Shown here: piece after piece, positions 8,797-17,673 of the stretch | How positions within the stretch are numbered: the stretch's first letter is position 1 | How the letters are laid out: every line of letters begins with the position of its first letter | DNA from: CAVRQM01 sp963732775 | GTDB lineage: Bacteria > Pseudomonadota > Alphaproteobacteria > Acetobacterales > Acetobacteraceae | Assembly (NCBI GenBank): GCA_963732775.1 | Contig: CAVTAR010000001.1 | Span: forward strand, 1,178,001-1,242,000 | Length of the DNA: 64,000 nt | Direction: 5' to 3' | Position numbers and translations under genes: made by a program | Notes under the pieces: model-generated | Databases searched by the model: none | What the model was told of the DNA's origin: nothing | The model's input: the letters and a program-made list of their open reading frames with translations, nothing else

Positions 8797-9144
8797 ATGA
8801 CGACGAAGCCTCGACCGCAGGGCCCGATCAAGGTGGCCCGACCGTTCCTGCCCGAGACCGAGGACGAGGATTCCGGCCGCCGCATTGCCTACGCGCTCGA
8901 GCACATTGCCGTCGTGCTCTCGGCGATCGACCACAATCTCGAGGTGGTGGCGCTGCGCTACGTCCGCGAGCAACAGGCCGCGACTGGGCCCCGCGCCGCC
9001 GGCGGCCCCGGCCGGCCCGGTGGTCCGGGTCGGCCGGGCGGTCCCGGCCGACCGGGCGGCGCTGGTGGTGGCGGCGGCGCTGGTGGCGGCGGCGGCGGTG
9101 GCGGGGGTCGCGCGCGTCCGGTCGCCGAGGCGGACGAGGAGTAG
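8797..9144 (+). CDS. small protein with collagen-like GGPGRP repeats and polyglycine tail
   Basis: This 115-residue protein has two parts. Residues 1-62 look like a folded, partly helical region (ALEHIAVVLSAIDHNLEVVA). Residues 69-104 are three GGPGRP repeats running into almost pure glycine, and the end is short and acidic (EADEE). There is no signal peptide or membrane segment. The ATG has AAGGAG 9 bases upstream, and the gene follows the sugar transferase by 37 bases, so it is probably in the same transcript. The Arg-rich Gly-Pro tail could bind nucleic acid or polyanionic polysaccharide, but no function is shown. The helical part is the more likely conserved unit. Confidence 0.7.
   Translation: MTTKPRPQGPIKVARPFLPETEDEDSGRRIAYALEHIAVVLSAIDHNLEVVALRYVREQQAATGPRAAGGPGRPGGPGRPGGPGRPGGAGGGGGAGGGGGGGGGRARPVAEADEE
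9001..9108 (+). repeat. low-complexity GGC/CCG-rich coding repeat
   Basis: The stretch codes for residues 69-104 of the glycine-rich protein. It contains three near-copies of an 18-base unit (GGPGRP), then mixed GGC/GGT codons. The codons vary between copies, so the amino-acid pattern rather than the DNA repeat seems to be kept, although slippage is likely in such a tract. Confidence 0.7.
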
Positions 9145-9172
9145 ACCGGCCGTTTGCGGCGTCAGGCGGGCG

Positions 9173-9748
9173 TCACATCACTCCGGCGCGCAGCCCGGCG
9201 AGCACTGTCTCCAGCGTCCGCGCCAGACGGTGCGCGTCCGCCGCGCCGCGCTGTATGAAGTACGGATGATGGAACACGGCGGTCGCGTCCAGCACCATCT
9301 GGGCCGCCGCCGCCGGGTCCGCCACCTTGAACTCGCCAGTCCCCGCGCCGGCGCGGATGATGGCGGCGAGCTGGCGGCGCAGCTCTGCCACGTGAGCCTC
9401 CACCACCTCGCGGGCCGCCTCGGCGAGCTGGTGGTAGGTCGCGAACAGCTCCGGGTCGTCTAGGACCTTCCGGCGCTTGGCGTCCGCCAGCGTCTGCACC
9501 CACGACGTCAGGCGCGCCGCTGGCGGCCCCGGGCCTTCGGCAATGGCGGCGAGCGGCGCGGTAACGCGGTGCAGCCAGCGCTGCGCCACCGCGTCGGCCA
9601 GCGCCGCCTTGCTAGAGAAATGGCGGTAGACGTTGGCGTGGCTCATGCCGAGGGCGCGCGCCACGTCCACCACGTTGGTCTTGGCCGGCCCGTGCCGCCG
9701 GAGCAATGCTTCGGCGGCGTCCAGAATCGCTTCGCGAGTTTCGCTCAG
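9173..9748 (-). CDS. TetR-family repressor with a CTG start
   Basis: The 191-residue product has the TetR N-terminal helix-turn-helix. The first helix is REAILDAAEALLRRHG and the recognition region is TNVVDVARALGMSHANVYRHFSSKAAL; a helical ligand domain follows. The only start that keeps helix 1 is a CTG at 9748, which overlaps the stop of the aldo/keto reductase gene as CTGA and has GAGG 7 bases upstream. The next in-frame start, a TTG at 9706, would cut off most of helix 1. As second gene behind the reductase it probably represses its own operon through the palindrome at 10783-10804. Confidence 0.85.
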   Translation of the reverse strand: MSETREAILDAAEALLRRHGPAKTNVVDVARALGMSHANVYRHFSSKAALADAVAQRWLHRVTAPLAAIAEGPGPPAARLTSWVQTLADAKRRKVLDDPELFATYHQLAEAAREVVEAHVAELRRQLAAIIRAGAGTGEFKVADPAAAAQMVLDATAVFHHPYFIQRGAADAHRLARTLETVLAGLRAGVM

Positions 9749-10740
9749 TGTGGAGCCTCGCTGTCGAGCATCGCCATGGCGTACGCGGGATAGCGCGTGC
9801 CGGCCACGGCGTCAGCCGGCATGGCGGCCTCGATGCGTGCCAGCGCGTCGGGGGCCAGGGTCACTCCGAGGGCGCCGAGCGCCTCGGCCAGCCGGTCGCG
9901 GCGACGCGCGCCGACCAGTGGCACGATATCGTCGCCGCGCGACAGTACCCAGGCGATGGCGACCTGGGCGGGGCTATGGCCGAGTTGGCGCGCGACATCG
10001 GCCAGTGCCGCGATCAGCTTCTGGTTGCGCGCGAGGTTCTCGCCCTGGAAGCGAGGGCTGTGGGCACGGAAGTCGCCCGCGCCCTGGCCGGTGCTGCCGG
10101 CGATCAGCCCGCGCGCCAGCACGCCATAAGCGGTGACGGCAATGCCGAGCTCGCGGCAGGTCGAAAGGATTTCCGCCTCGATACCCCGGTCCATGAGCGA
10201 GTATTCGATCTGGAGCGCCGCGATTGGATGTGTCGCCTGGGCGCGCCGCAACGTCCTCGCGCCCACCTCGGACAGCGCGATGTGGCGCACGTAACCGGCC
10301 CTGACCAGCTCGGCGATCGCGCCCACGGTCTCCTCGATTGGCACCGCGGGGTCGAGGCGCGCCGGCATGTAGACGTCGATATGGTCGGTGCCGAGCCGCC
10401 GCAGCGAGTAGGCGAGCGCGGTCTTCAGCGCCGCGGGCCGCGTGTCGAAGCCGATCCAGGAGCCATCGGGCCCGCGCTGGGCACCGAATTTCACCGCGAT
10501 CTGCACTTGGTTGCGCAAGCCGCCAGCCAGCGCCTCTCGCAGCAGCATCTCGTTGTCGCCCATGCCGTAGAAGTCCCCGGTGTCAAGCATGGTGATCCCG
10601 GCCTCAATGGCGGCATGGATGGTGGCGATGCTCTCGGCGCGGTCGGCCGGGCCGTAGGCGTCGGACATGCCCATGCAGCCGAGGCCGAGCGCGGACACCA
10701 TCGGGCCGTCGGTGCCCAAGCGGCGGGTGGGAAAAGTCAT
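9745..10740 (-). CDS. aldo/keto reductase
   Basis: This 331-residue NADPH-dependent oxidoreductase reduces aldehydes or ketones in the cytosol. The (beta/alpha)8 fold is evident from LGLGCMGMSDAYGPAD, the catalytic Asp/Tyr region DTGDFYGMGDNE, the lysine in IAVKFGAQRGPDG, PARLDPAVPIEETVGAIAELV and ALSEVGARTLRRA. The PARLDPAVPIEET wording is typical of the YakC/AKR13-like group. It is the first gene of a two-gene operon with a TetR regulator, a common pairing for reductases that respond to toxic carbonyls or quinones. The physiological substrate cannot be told from sequence. Confidence 0.9.
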   Translation of the reverse strand: MTFPTRRLGTDGPMVSALGLGCMGMSDAYGPADRAESIATIHAAIEAGITMLDTGDFYGMGDNEMLLREALAGGLRNQVQIAVKFGAQRGPDGSWIGFDTRPAALKTALAYSLRRLGTDHIDVYMPARLDPAVPIEETVGAIAELVRAGYVRHIALSEVGARTLRRAQATHPIAALQIEYSLMDRGIEAEILSTCRELGIAVTAYGVLARGLIAGSTGQGAGDFRAHSPRFQGENLARNQKLIAALADVARQLGHSPAQVAIAWVLSRGDDIVPLVGARRRDRLAEALGALGVTLAPDALARIEAAMPADAVAGTRYPAYAMAMLDSEAPH

Positions 10741-10782
10741 TGCCAGTCTCCGTGGTTGACCACCCGAACATGAGATGACGGA

Positions 10783-10804
10783 TGACAGACGACAAGGTAT
10801 GTCA
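10783..10804. promoter_or_regulatory. TetR-type operator palindrome
   Basis: Two 8-base arms, TGACAGAC and GTATGTCA, match in 7 of 8 positions as an inverted repeat around a 6-base centre. The site lies 43 to 64 bases upstream of the reductase ATG. The size and symmetry fit a TetR dimer, and a TetR gene is in the operon it precedes. Direct repeats of ATGAC lie beside it. Confidence 0.5.
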
Positions 10805-10993
10805 CTTCACTGATCAGAGAACTTGCGGCGGCGGCTGATCTGCGCCATATGCGCGCGCCGATCGGGTTCGCCCGGCGATATCTCACACGCGGGGCGCCTT
10901 TCCGGCCGCAAGGCCCGATCCGGTGCCGTCTTGCTTGGGCAATGGCCCCGCGGAGGCTCAACCGGATTCTCACTCCAGGAAAGGAGATCGCCC

Positions 10994-11758
10994 ATGGCGA
11001 TGCCCGACTTCTCGCTCCGCCAGCTCCTCGAAGCCGGCGTGCATTTCGGCCACCACACCCGCCGCTGGAACCCGCGCATGGGGCCGTACATCTACGGCGT
11101 GCGCAACCAGGTGCACATCATCGACCTGCAGCAGACCGTGCCGCTGCTGGACCGCGCCCTGAGGGCGATCCGCGATGTCACGGCGGCCGGGGGGCGAGTG
11201 CTGTTCGTTGGCACTAAGCGGGCCGCTGCCGAATACATCGCCGATTCCGCGCGCCGTTGCGGGCAGTACTACGTCAACCACCGCTGGCTGGGAGGCATGC
11301 TGACCAACTGGAAGACCATCACCGGCAGCATCAAACGCCTGCGCCAGATCGACGAGATGCTGGCCGGCGACATCCAGGGCCTCACCAAGAAGGAGATCCT
11401 GGACATCACCCGCGACCGCGAGAAACTGGAACGCGCGCTGGGCGGCATCAAGGAGATGGGCGGCCTGCCCGACATCTTGTTCATCATCGACACGAACAAG
11501 GAGAAGCTCGCGGTCGAGGAGGCGACCAAGCTCGGCATTCCGGTGGTGGCGATCCTGGACAGCAACTCCGACCCGGCCGGCGTCACCTTCCCGATCCCCG
11601 GCAACGACGACGCGATCCGGGCCATCACGCTGTATTGCGACCTCGCGGCCGGCGCGGTGCTCGACGGCATTTCCGCCGAGATGATCGCCTCGGGCCGCGA
11701 CATGGGTGCTGCCGAGGACCTGCCCGCCGAGGCGGTGCCCGAGGCGGAAGCCGCCTGA
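10994..11758 (+). CDS. rpsB: 30S ribosomal protein S2
   Basis: S2 is a 254-residue protein of the small subunit that is needed to bring in S1. The sequence is ordinary throughout: LLEAGVHFGHHTRRWNPRM at the N-terminus, VGTKRAAAEYIADSARR, the YYVNHRWLGGMLTNW segment, LPDILFIIDTNKE and GIPVVAILDSNSDP. The ATG at 10994 has AGGAAAGGAG 7 to 16 bases upstream; a second ATG two codons later is less well placed. It opens the conserved rpsB-tsf-pyrH cluster. The roughly 170 bases in front are free of genes and may hold an S2 autoregulatory leader, but I could not draw a convincing structure. Confidence 0.97.
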   Translation: MAMPDFSLRQLLEAGVHFGHHTRRWNPRMGPYIYGVRNQVHIIDLQQTVPLLDRALRAIRDVTAAGGRVLFVGTKRAAAEYIADSARRCGQYYVNHRWLGGMLTNWKTITGSIKRLRQIDEMLAGDIQGLTKKEILDITRDREKLERALGGIKEMGGLPDILFIIDTNKEKLAVEEATKLGIPVVAILDSNSDPAGVTFPIPGNDDAIRAITLYCDLAAGAVLDGISAEMIASGRDMGAAEDLPAEAVPEAEAA

Positions 11759-11784
11759 CGCTTGCGATAGGAGACGAATTGACC

Positions 11785-12736
11785 ATGGCCGACATTTCCC
11801 CCGCCGCCGTGAAGGACCTGCGCGAGCGTACCGGCGCCGGCATGATGGACTGCAAGCGCGCGCTGACCGAGGCCGGCGGTGACATGGAGGCGGCGATCGA
11901 CTGGCTGCGCAAGAAGGGCCTGTCGGCAGCCGCCAAGAAAAGCGGGCGCACTGCCGCCGAGGGGCTGGTCGCCGTCGCCTCGGCCCCGCACCGCGCGGCG
12001 ATGGTGGAGGTGAACGCTGAGACCGACTTCGTCGCGCGCAACGAGGCCTTCCAGGGCTTCGTCGAGACCGTGGCGCGCGTGGCGCTGGAAGTGGGCGGGG
12101 ACGTTGAGGCGATTCTGCGCCGCCGCGTATCCCGGCACCGGACGCTCGGTGGCCGAGGAACTGGTGCAGATGGTGGCCACCATCGGCGAGAACATGAACA
12201 TCCGCCGCGCCGTGGTGCTGAGCGTGAACCAGGGCGCGGTCGCGACCTACGTCCACAACGTCGTCAGGCCCGGCCTGGGCAAGATCGGCGTGCTGGTGGC
12301 CGTGGAGGGTGCGAGCGAGGTGGAAGCGCTTGAGACCCTGGGGCGGCAGGTCGGGATGCACGTCGCCGCCGCCCGGCCGGAGGTGCTTGACGTGACCCAT
12401 GTCGACCCGGCGGCGCTGGAGCGCGAGCGCGCCGTGCTGGCTGAGCAGGCGCGGGCCTCGGGCAAGCCCGAGGCGGTGATCGAGAAGATGATTGAGGGCC
12501 GCATCCGCAAATACTACGAGGAGGTGGTGCTGCTGGAGCAGGTGTGGGTGCATGACGGCGAGAGCCGGGTGCGCGCGGTGGCCAAGAAGGCCACGGTCGA
12601 CCTCACTGGCTTCGCGCGCTACCAGCTCGGCGAGGGCATCGAGAAGGGCGGCGGGGATTTCGCCGCCGAAGTGGCCGCCGCCGCCGGGCTGCCGCCGAAG
12701 CCGCCCGAGACGGATTCGGTCGAGCTCGGGCCCTGA
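11785..12736 (+). CDS. tsf: elongation factor Ts (single-base frameshift)
   Basis: EF-Ts recycles EF-Tu by GDP release. The N-terminal UBA-like domain (VKDLRERTGAGMMDCKRALTEAGGD) and the dimerisation and core domains (VEVNAETDFVARNEAF; IGENMNIRRAV; EGRIRKYYEEVVLLEQ) are all present. They fall in two frames: the gene reads in one frame to about base 12117 and continues one base later from 12119 (AAAYPGTGRSVAEELVQ). One extra C at 12118 explains this. tsf is normally indispensable, so I take this as a sequence error. The ATG at 11785 has AGGAGA about 10 bases upstream. The stop overlaps the next start as CTGA. Confidence 0.92.
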
Positions 12737-13491
12737 GCGCCGCGCCCGCCGCCGCCGGCACGGCAGAAGCGGGCGCGCCGACGCATCGGCGCGTGTTGCT
12801 GAAGGTGTCGGGCGAGGCGCTGATGGGCAAGCGCGAATACGGTCTCGACACCGAGACGGTATCCCGCATCGCCGGCGACATCGGCACCGTGGTGGCGATG
12901 GGCGTGCAGGTGTGCCTGGTGATCGGCGGCGGCAACATCTTCCGCGGCATCTCGGCGGCCGCGCGCGGCATGGACCGCGCACAGGGCGACTACATGGGAA
13001 TGCTGGCCACCGTGATGAACGCGCTGGCGATGCAGACCGCGCTGGAAAAGCGCTCCATCCCGACGCGGGTGCAGTCGGCGATCCCTATGGCCAGCGTCTG
13101 CGAGCCGTATATCCGACGGCGTGCGGAGCGCCACATGGAGAAGGGCCGGGTGGTGATCTTCGCCGCCGGCACCGGCAACCCGTTCTTCACTACCGACACG
13201 GCCGCGGCACTGCGCGCCGCCGAAATGGGGTGCGATGCGCTGCTGAAGGGCACGCAGGTAGACGGCGTCTATACGGCGGACCCGCGCAAAGTGTCGGATG
13301 CCGAGCGGTTCGAGCAGCTCACCTACCACGACGTGCTGGCGCGCGACCTCGCGGTGATGGACGCCGCCGCGATCAGCCTCGCGCGGGAGAACGGGCTGCC
13401 GATCATCGTCTTCAACATCCACGCGCCGGGGGCGTTCGCCGCGGTGATGCGGGGCGAAGGGCGGTTCACGACGATCACGGAGCCGGGGTAG
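12733..13491 (+). CDS. pyrH: UMP kinase
   Basis: PyrH phosphorylates UMP to UDP, feeding pyrimidine nucleotide and sugar nucleotide pools. Landmarks of the amino-acid-kinase fold are VLLKVSGEALMG, VIGGGNIFRG, ATVMNALAMQ, FAAGTGNPFFTTDTAAALRA and GTQVDGVYTADPRK. The likely start is a CTG at 12733, overlapping the tsf stop (CTGA); it gives a 20-residue lead of the usual kind before the kinase core. A GTG at 12793 would begin right at the first core strand and has no ribosome site. In most relatives frr follows directly. Here the next 4.9 kb belong to reverse-strand polysaccharide genes. Confidence 0.93.
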   Translation: MSAAPAAAGTAEAGAPTHRRVLLKVSGEALMGKREYGLDTETVSRIAGDIGTVVAMGVQVCLVIGGGNIFRGISAAARGMDRAQGDYMGMLATVMNALAMQTALEKRSIPTRVQSAIPMASVCEPYIRRRAERHMEKGRVVIFAAGTGNPFFTTDTAAALRAAEMGCDALLKGTQVDGVYTADPRKVSDAERFEQLTYHDVLARDLAVMDAAAISLARENGLPIIVFNIHAPGAFAAVMRGEGRFTTITEPG

Positions 13492-13553
13492 CACCTCGAG
13501 CCCTTCTCCGGACCAGGGCCGAGCTGGCGAACACGAGCTGCTCTGACGCAGGC

Positions 13554-15088
13554 TCAGGTCGCGCGCCGGTGCTGGCTGGTCGCGAGCGACCAGCGGGCGC
13601 GGGCCAGTCGCAGCAGGCGGGCGCCGGTTGCCGGACCTCGCCCGGGCGAGGCACCCCGGAGCATCGCCTCCATTCGGGCGTCCTCGGCGTCGGTGCGGTG
13701 CTGCAACGGCGTTAGCGGCTCGGCGTGGCCGGGAAGGCTCTCGTGCAGGACGCGAAGCATCGCGTGGCGCGCTGCGTCGTCGTGCAGCCGGTCGGCGGCA
13801 ACGTCGGCGACGGCCTGCGCTGCGAGGCCGATCTCGAAGGCGGCGGTCTGGGCGGCGACGAGGTCCGAGGCGCCCGGCGTGTCGGGCAGCGCGTCGAAGA
13901 GCGGGAACGGCCGGCCGGCGATCATCGCGACGTCGCGGATGGAACCGTGGTCGGTGGCGTTGACCAGCTCGATCGGCACGCTCGACCCCTCGGCCTCCAG
14001 CGCCCATGCCGTGCGCGCTTCCCGCGCGACGGCGGCCACGCGCTCGCGTTCGGCGCGCAGCCGGTCGTCGACGATGCGGCGCAGCAGGAACACCGAGGTG
14101 CGGGTGTTCCCGGCCGCCTGCAACAGGCGCGACAGCGACCAGCCGGTGCCGCACAGGTCGACCGCCACGCTGGGGATGGCGGCGAGTTCGCGGAAATAGG
14201 CGAGGTAGTCCGCCGACGCGCCGACGCGGGCGACGCGGCTGGTATGGAAGTACACCACCTCGCCCGTGAAGCCGACGCGCGGGCCCAGGCGGCGCAGCAG
14301 GGCGGCCCAGAGCCAGCAGTCGCGCGACGACATCAGCAGGCGCTCCGCCCCCTCGGTCGCCGCGTGGCGGGCGAGGTCGATGCTGGCGAGGAACAGCAGC
14401 GGCAGGTTGGCCTGCGCCTGGGCCAGTTGCGCGGCACGGAACAGCTTGTCGGGGTGCCAGGTGCGCAGCCGGGTCTCGCGCATCGCCCCGGCCAGGCCGG
14501 GAAGCCGGCGTCCGCCACGCAAAGCTCGACGGCGGTGGGGGCGGCGCCGCCGAAGCGCGCGAACGGGATGCCGGCGCGCGCCGCGGAGGCACAGTCCGCT
14601 TCGGGGTGGTCGCCCGTGTGCAGCGCCAAGTCGTAGTGCCGCGCGAGGTCGTCCCAGGCCTGCCCGCTCCATTTGCCGCGGTTGGACAGGTAGAGCGGGT
14701 TGTGCGCCAGGCCGCAGGTGTCGCGCAGGACGGCGGCGAGGAAGTCGTGCGGCAGATACATGTCCGAGACGACCAGGTCGCCCGGGCGGACGCGCGCGAG
14801 CGTCTCGGCGATCGGGAACAGCATGCGCCGCTCCTCCTCCAACTCGGTTGCCATCAGCATCGGGCGCAAGCCGGGCGGCAGATCGAGGCGGGCGTATATG
14901 TCGGCCAGGCCGTAGCACGGCTGCGCCACGTCGCGTTCGGCCTGCCGGCGGCGGGCGGCGAAGTCGGGCAGGCCGAACGCGGCGCCGACGCGGGCGAACA
15001 CCGCCTGGGGGTCGACGCAGCGGCGCGCGACCAGCGTGTCGAACAGGTCGAAGCTGCGCACCCGCGCCGGTCTGCGCACCCGGCTCAC
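13554..15088 (-). CDS. HAD-superfamily hydrolase of polysaccharide clusters (frameshifted)
   Basis: The product, about 511 residues when joined, starts with the HAD nucleophile motif SFDLFDTLVARR. It continues with VVSDMYLPHDF (motif II) and HTGDHPEADC (motif IV), a pattern I associate with the COG5610-type predicted hydrolases found in capsule and exopolysaccharide loci. The C-terminal half (from RLRTWHPDKLFRAAQLAQAQ) is an uncharacterised domain. The two halves are in different frames. One G missing near 14497, in a short G run, restores a single product. The GTG at 15088 overlaps the flippase stop as GTGA. The catalytic aspartates are intact. The substrate is unknown. Confidence 0.75.
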
Positions 15089-16674
15089 GCGCGCGCGCCC
15101 GCGGGCGGTCTGAATCGCCGCGCGGCCGCCCCGAGCAGGCCCAGCAACTCGGTCTCCGCCCCGCGCGGCCGGCCAGCCGCAAACCACAGCGCCGCGATGC
15201 TTGCGGGGAACACGGCGCTGCCCAGCGCCACGCCGCCCAGCAGCGTCGCCCCAAGGTCCGCGCGCGTGCCCCCGCTCGGCAGCCAGCCGAGGTGGCAGAG
15301 GTGCAGCACCGCTGCCATGGCGGCGGCGGCCAGCACCGGGCGCCAGACCTGCGCCAGCAGCGCGGCGGCGGAGAGGCCGGCACGGCGGGCGATGACGACC
15401 ACGAACAGCGCCTCCTCCAGCGCGGTCGCGAGCAGCACGCCCCAGGCGCCGCCGACCAGGCCCGCGCGCGCGACCAGCAGCAGCACCAGCGGCACGCGCA
15501 CGCAGGTGGCCACCAGCGTGACGCGGAACGTCTCCTGCGGCAGGCCCCAGGCGGTGAGCAGGGTCCCGCCGATCAGGCTGAACACCCGCAGCACGCCGCC
15601 CACGGCCAGGATTTGCACCAGCGGGATCGCGCCCTCCCACCCGGGGCCGAACATCAGCCGCATCAGCGGGTCGGCCAACAGCGAGATGCCGGTGGTGGCC
15701 GGCAGCAGCAGCAGGCACAGCACTCCCAGCACGCGCGCATACCCGGCGTCGCGGCTGGTGTTGGCGCGGCGCGCGGCGGCGAAGCCGGAGAACAGCACGC
15801 GGGCCAACGGCTCGATCAGCTCCGTCACCGGCAGGGCCGCGACCTCGAGCCCCACCGCGTAGACGCCGACCGCAGCCGACCCCAGCACCCGGCCCACGGC
15901 GACCGCATCGCAGCGGTCGCGCACGATCGCAGTCACCGTGATGCCCCAGCTCCAGGCCGAGAACCCGACCAGCCGGCGCCACGCCACGAGCGAGAGTCGC
16001 GGGCGGAACGGGTGCAGCGCGTAGCTGGCGAGGTCGCGCAGCAGCCGTTGCGCCACGATGCCGACGACGAGGGCCCGGAAGTCGCGCAGCCAGACAGCGG
16101 CGGCGATGGCCAGCAGCACCGAGACGAGGCGCGGGATGACGAAGAGCTGGAACTCGCGCTCGAACGAAAAGGCCCGGCGGAACTCGACGATGCCGATGTT
16201 CTCGAGCCCGCCGGCGAAGGTAGCCAGCGCGAGCGCGAGCAGGATAGGCACCAGCCGCGGCTCGGCGAAGAACCGCGCGACGGCCGATGCGCTGGCGGCG
16301 ATCAGCAGGGCGGTGAGGGCGGCGCGCGCGAGGTTGAGGGTAAAGCCGGTGTCGAGCAGGGCGCGGTCGGTCGCGTGCTCGCGCACGAGCTGCTCCTGCA
16401 CGCCGAGCTGCGACAGTGCGTCGACCGCGGCGGCGAGGCTGGTCGCCAGTGCCACGACGCCGAAATCCGCCGGGGCGAGCAGGCGCACCAGCACCAGCGT
16501 GCTGAGGAAGCCGAGCGCCCGCGTGGCGAGCCGCCAGCCCAGCAGCCAGCCGGCGCCGCGCGCGGTCTTTGCGGTGATGGAGTCGGGGCCGCTGGCGGGT
16601 GCTGGCACTGCTCGCTCCGGACCGTGGCGAGGCTTCTGGGGGAGACGCACCCTCGAGCAACTGTCATCGCCCAC
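15085..16674 (-). CDS. polysaccharide flippase (Wzx / MOP superfamily)
   Basis: The 529-residue protein has about 12 to 14 hydrophobic segments and the flippase N-terminal pattern TARGAGWLLGWRLATRALGFLSTLVLVRLLAPADFGVVALA, typical of the WzxC-like subgroup. It should move undecaprenyl-linked repeat units across the inner membrane. It is second in a reverse-strand order sulfotransferase, GT61 transferase, flippase, HAD protein, and overlaps the HAD gene as GTGA. The first 30 residues are polar and may not be translated; an internal start near SITAKTARGAG is possible. Confidence 0.88.
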   Translation of the reverse strand: MGDDSCSRVRLPQKPRHGPERAVPAPASGPDSITAKTARGAGWLLGWRLATRALGFLSTLVLVRLLAPADFGVVALATSLAAAVDALSQLGVQEQLVREHATDRALLDTGFTLNLARAALTALLIAASASAVARFFAEPRLVPILLALALATFAGGLENIGIVEFRRAFSFEREFQLFVIPRLVSVLLAIAAAVWLRDFRALVVGIVAQRLLRDLASYALHPFRPRLSLVAWRRLVGFSAWSWGITVTAIVRDRCDAVAVGRVLGSAAVGVYAVGLEVAALPVTELIEPLARVLFSGFAAARRANTSRDAGYARVLGVLCLLLLPATTGISLLADPLMRLMFGPGWEGAIPLVQILAVGGVLRVFSLIGGTLLTAWGLPQETFRVTLVATCVRVPLVLLLVARAGLVGGAWGVLLATALEEALFVVVIARRAGLSAAALLAQVWRPVLAAAAMAAVLHLCHLGWLPSGGTRADLGATLLGGVALGSAVFPASIAALWFAAGRPRGAETELLGLLGAAARRFRPPAGARA

Positions 16675-16715
16675 GGTCCAGCGAGCATTTCACCTACATC
16701 TTAACTAGCGGTGTC

Positions 16716-17673
16716 TCATGAGGGCTCCTGCAGGCCTGCAGGACCGGAACGTCGCGCCCGCAGACAGCGAACGGCGATGGGCGTCACCGGGATGAGCGCA
16801 GGTTCCTGATCAGCGGCTCGGGGTCGACGCGTCCATGCGGCGAAGTCTTGCCAAACTCGCTCGTGCGGCATTGCCATGCACTGGGCCAGACGGCCGAAGA
16901 AGTCGCGCTGGCGCAGTTGCGTCGCCATCTCCAGCGGCGCGATCTCGATGACCCTGGTATGCCGCCTCGCCCATATCACATTGGCAAGTGCTGCGCCGTG
17001 CTGGGCGACAATGATGTCGGCCGACGTGAACACGGCAATCTGCGTCGCCAGCGAGGCCTCTTCGAGTGCTGTCGTCAGCACGGCATGGCCTGCGCTGGCG
17101 AGCCGGAGCGCAAGCTCTTCTGGATTGGCGATGGACCGCCGATCGGCACCAGCCGTCCTTATCTCGCTCTGGGGGGTGGCATAGAACGGGTCTGGCGGCA
17201 GCCGGTTGATCAGGACAAGCCGTGGACCTTCCCCGATGAACGACGCCTCGGCCAGGCGCACCGCCTCCTGCAGCTCCCCGGCAAGACGCTGGATCAACTG
17301 CTGCCTGACACCGGCAAAGACCCTCTCGTCGTAGCGGCGAGGATCGTCGTAACCGCCGATCGTCATCGCGGCGGCGACCTGTCGGCCATTCCTCGGTGAC
17401 GGTCGGCCGCAACGACGTGCAGGGTCGGCAGCCGGAGTTGGTCGAGCAGTGCATCGAGGATGCCGCAGCTACGAACGAGGACGCGGCCGGCGTGGAGTGA
17501 CGTAATGGCTTCCCAGTGATGGACCAGAGGCACGAGGACCCGAGCAGGAAGTGGTAGTAGTGCTGGACCGAGCCGCCCGCGTTGGCGATGGTGAGGTGAA
17601 GGTCCGCAGGATGCACGGACGGTCGGCACCCCGGGTCCATGCTGGCGTCCTTCAACGTGCTCGCCACGGTCAC
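16716..17673 (-). CDS. GT61-type glycosyltransferase (two frameshifts)
   Basis: The C-terminal half carries the conserved GT61/DUF563 signature QHGAALANVIWA followed by VIEIAP. The N-terminal part contains the HYYHFLLG segment that begins the family's core. Three frames must be joined. Single missing G residues near 17540 and near 17385 link VQHYYHFLLG, then VLVPLVHHWEAITSLHAG with DQLRLPTLHV, then TIGGYDDPRRYDERVFAG. The joined product is about 319 residues. The start is a GTG at 17673, overlapping the sulfotransferase stop as GTGA. It would add a sugar to a surface glycan. If the shifts are real, the gene is dead. Confidence 0.75.

Noticed and set aside
9001..9108. CRISPR-like or tandem DNA repeat array
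   Set aside because: The units are 18 bases, adjacent and codon-phased inside a reading frame, with no spacers.
12100..12140. Programmed +1 frameshift in tsf
   Set aside because: There is no in-frame stop at the shift, no slippery sequence and no known precedent in tsf. The zero frame continues for some 200 bases past the point, so a sequence error is the simpler account.
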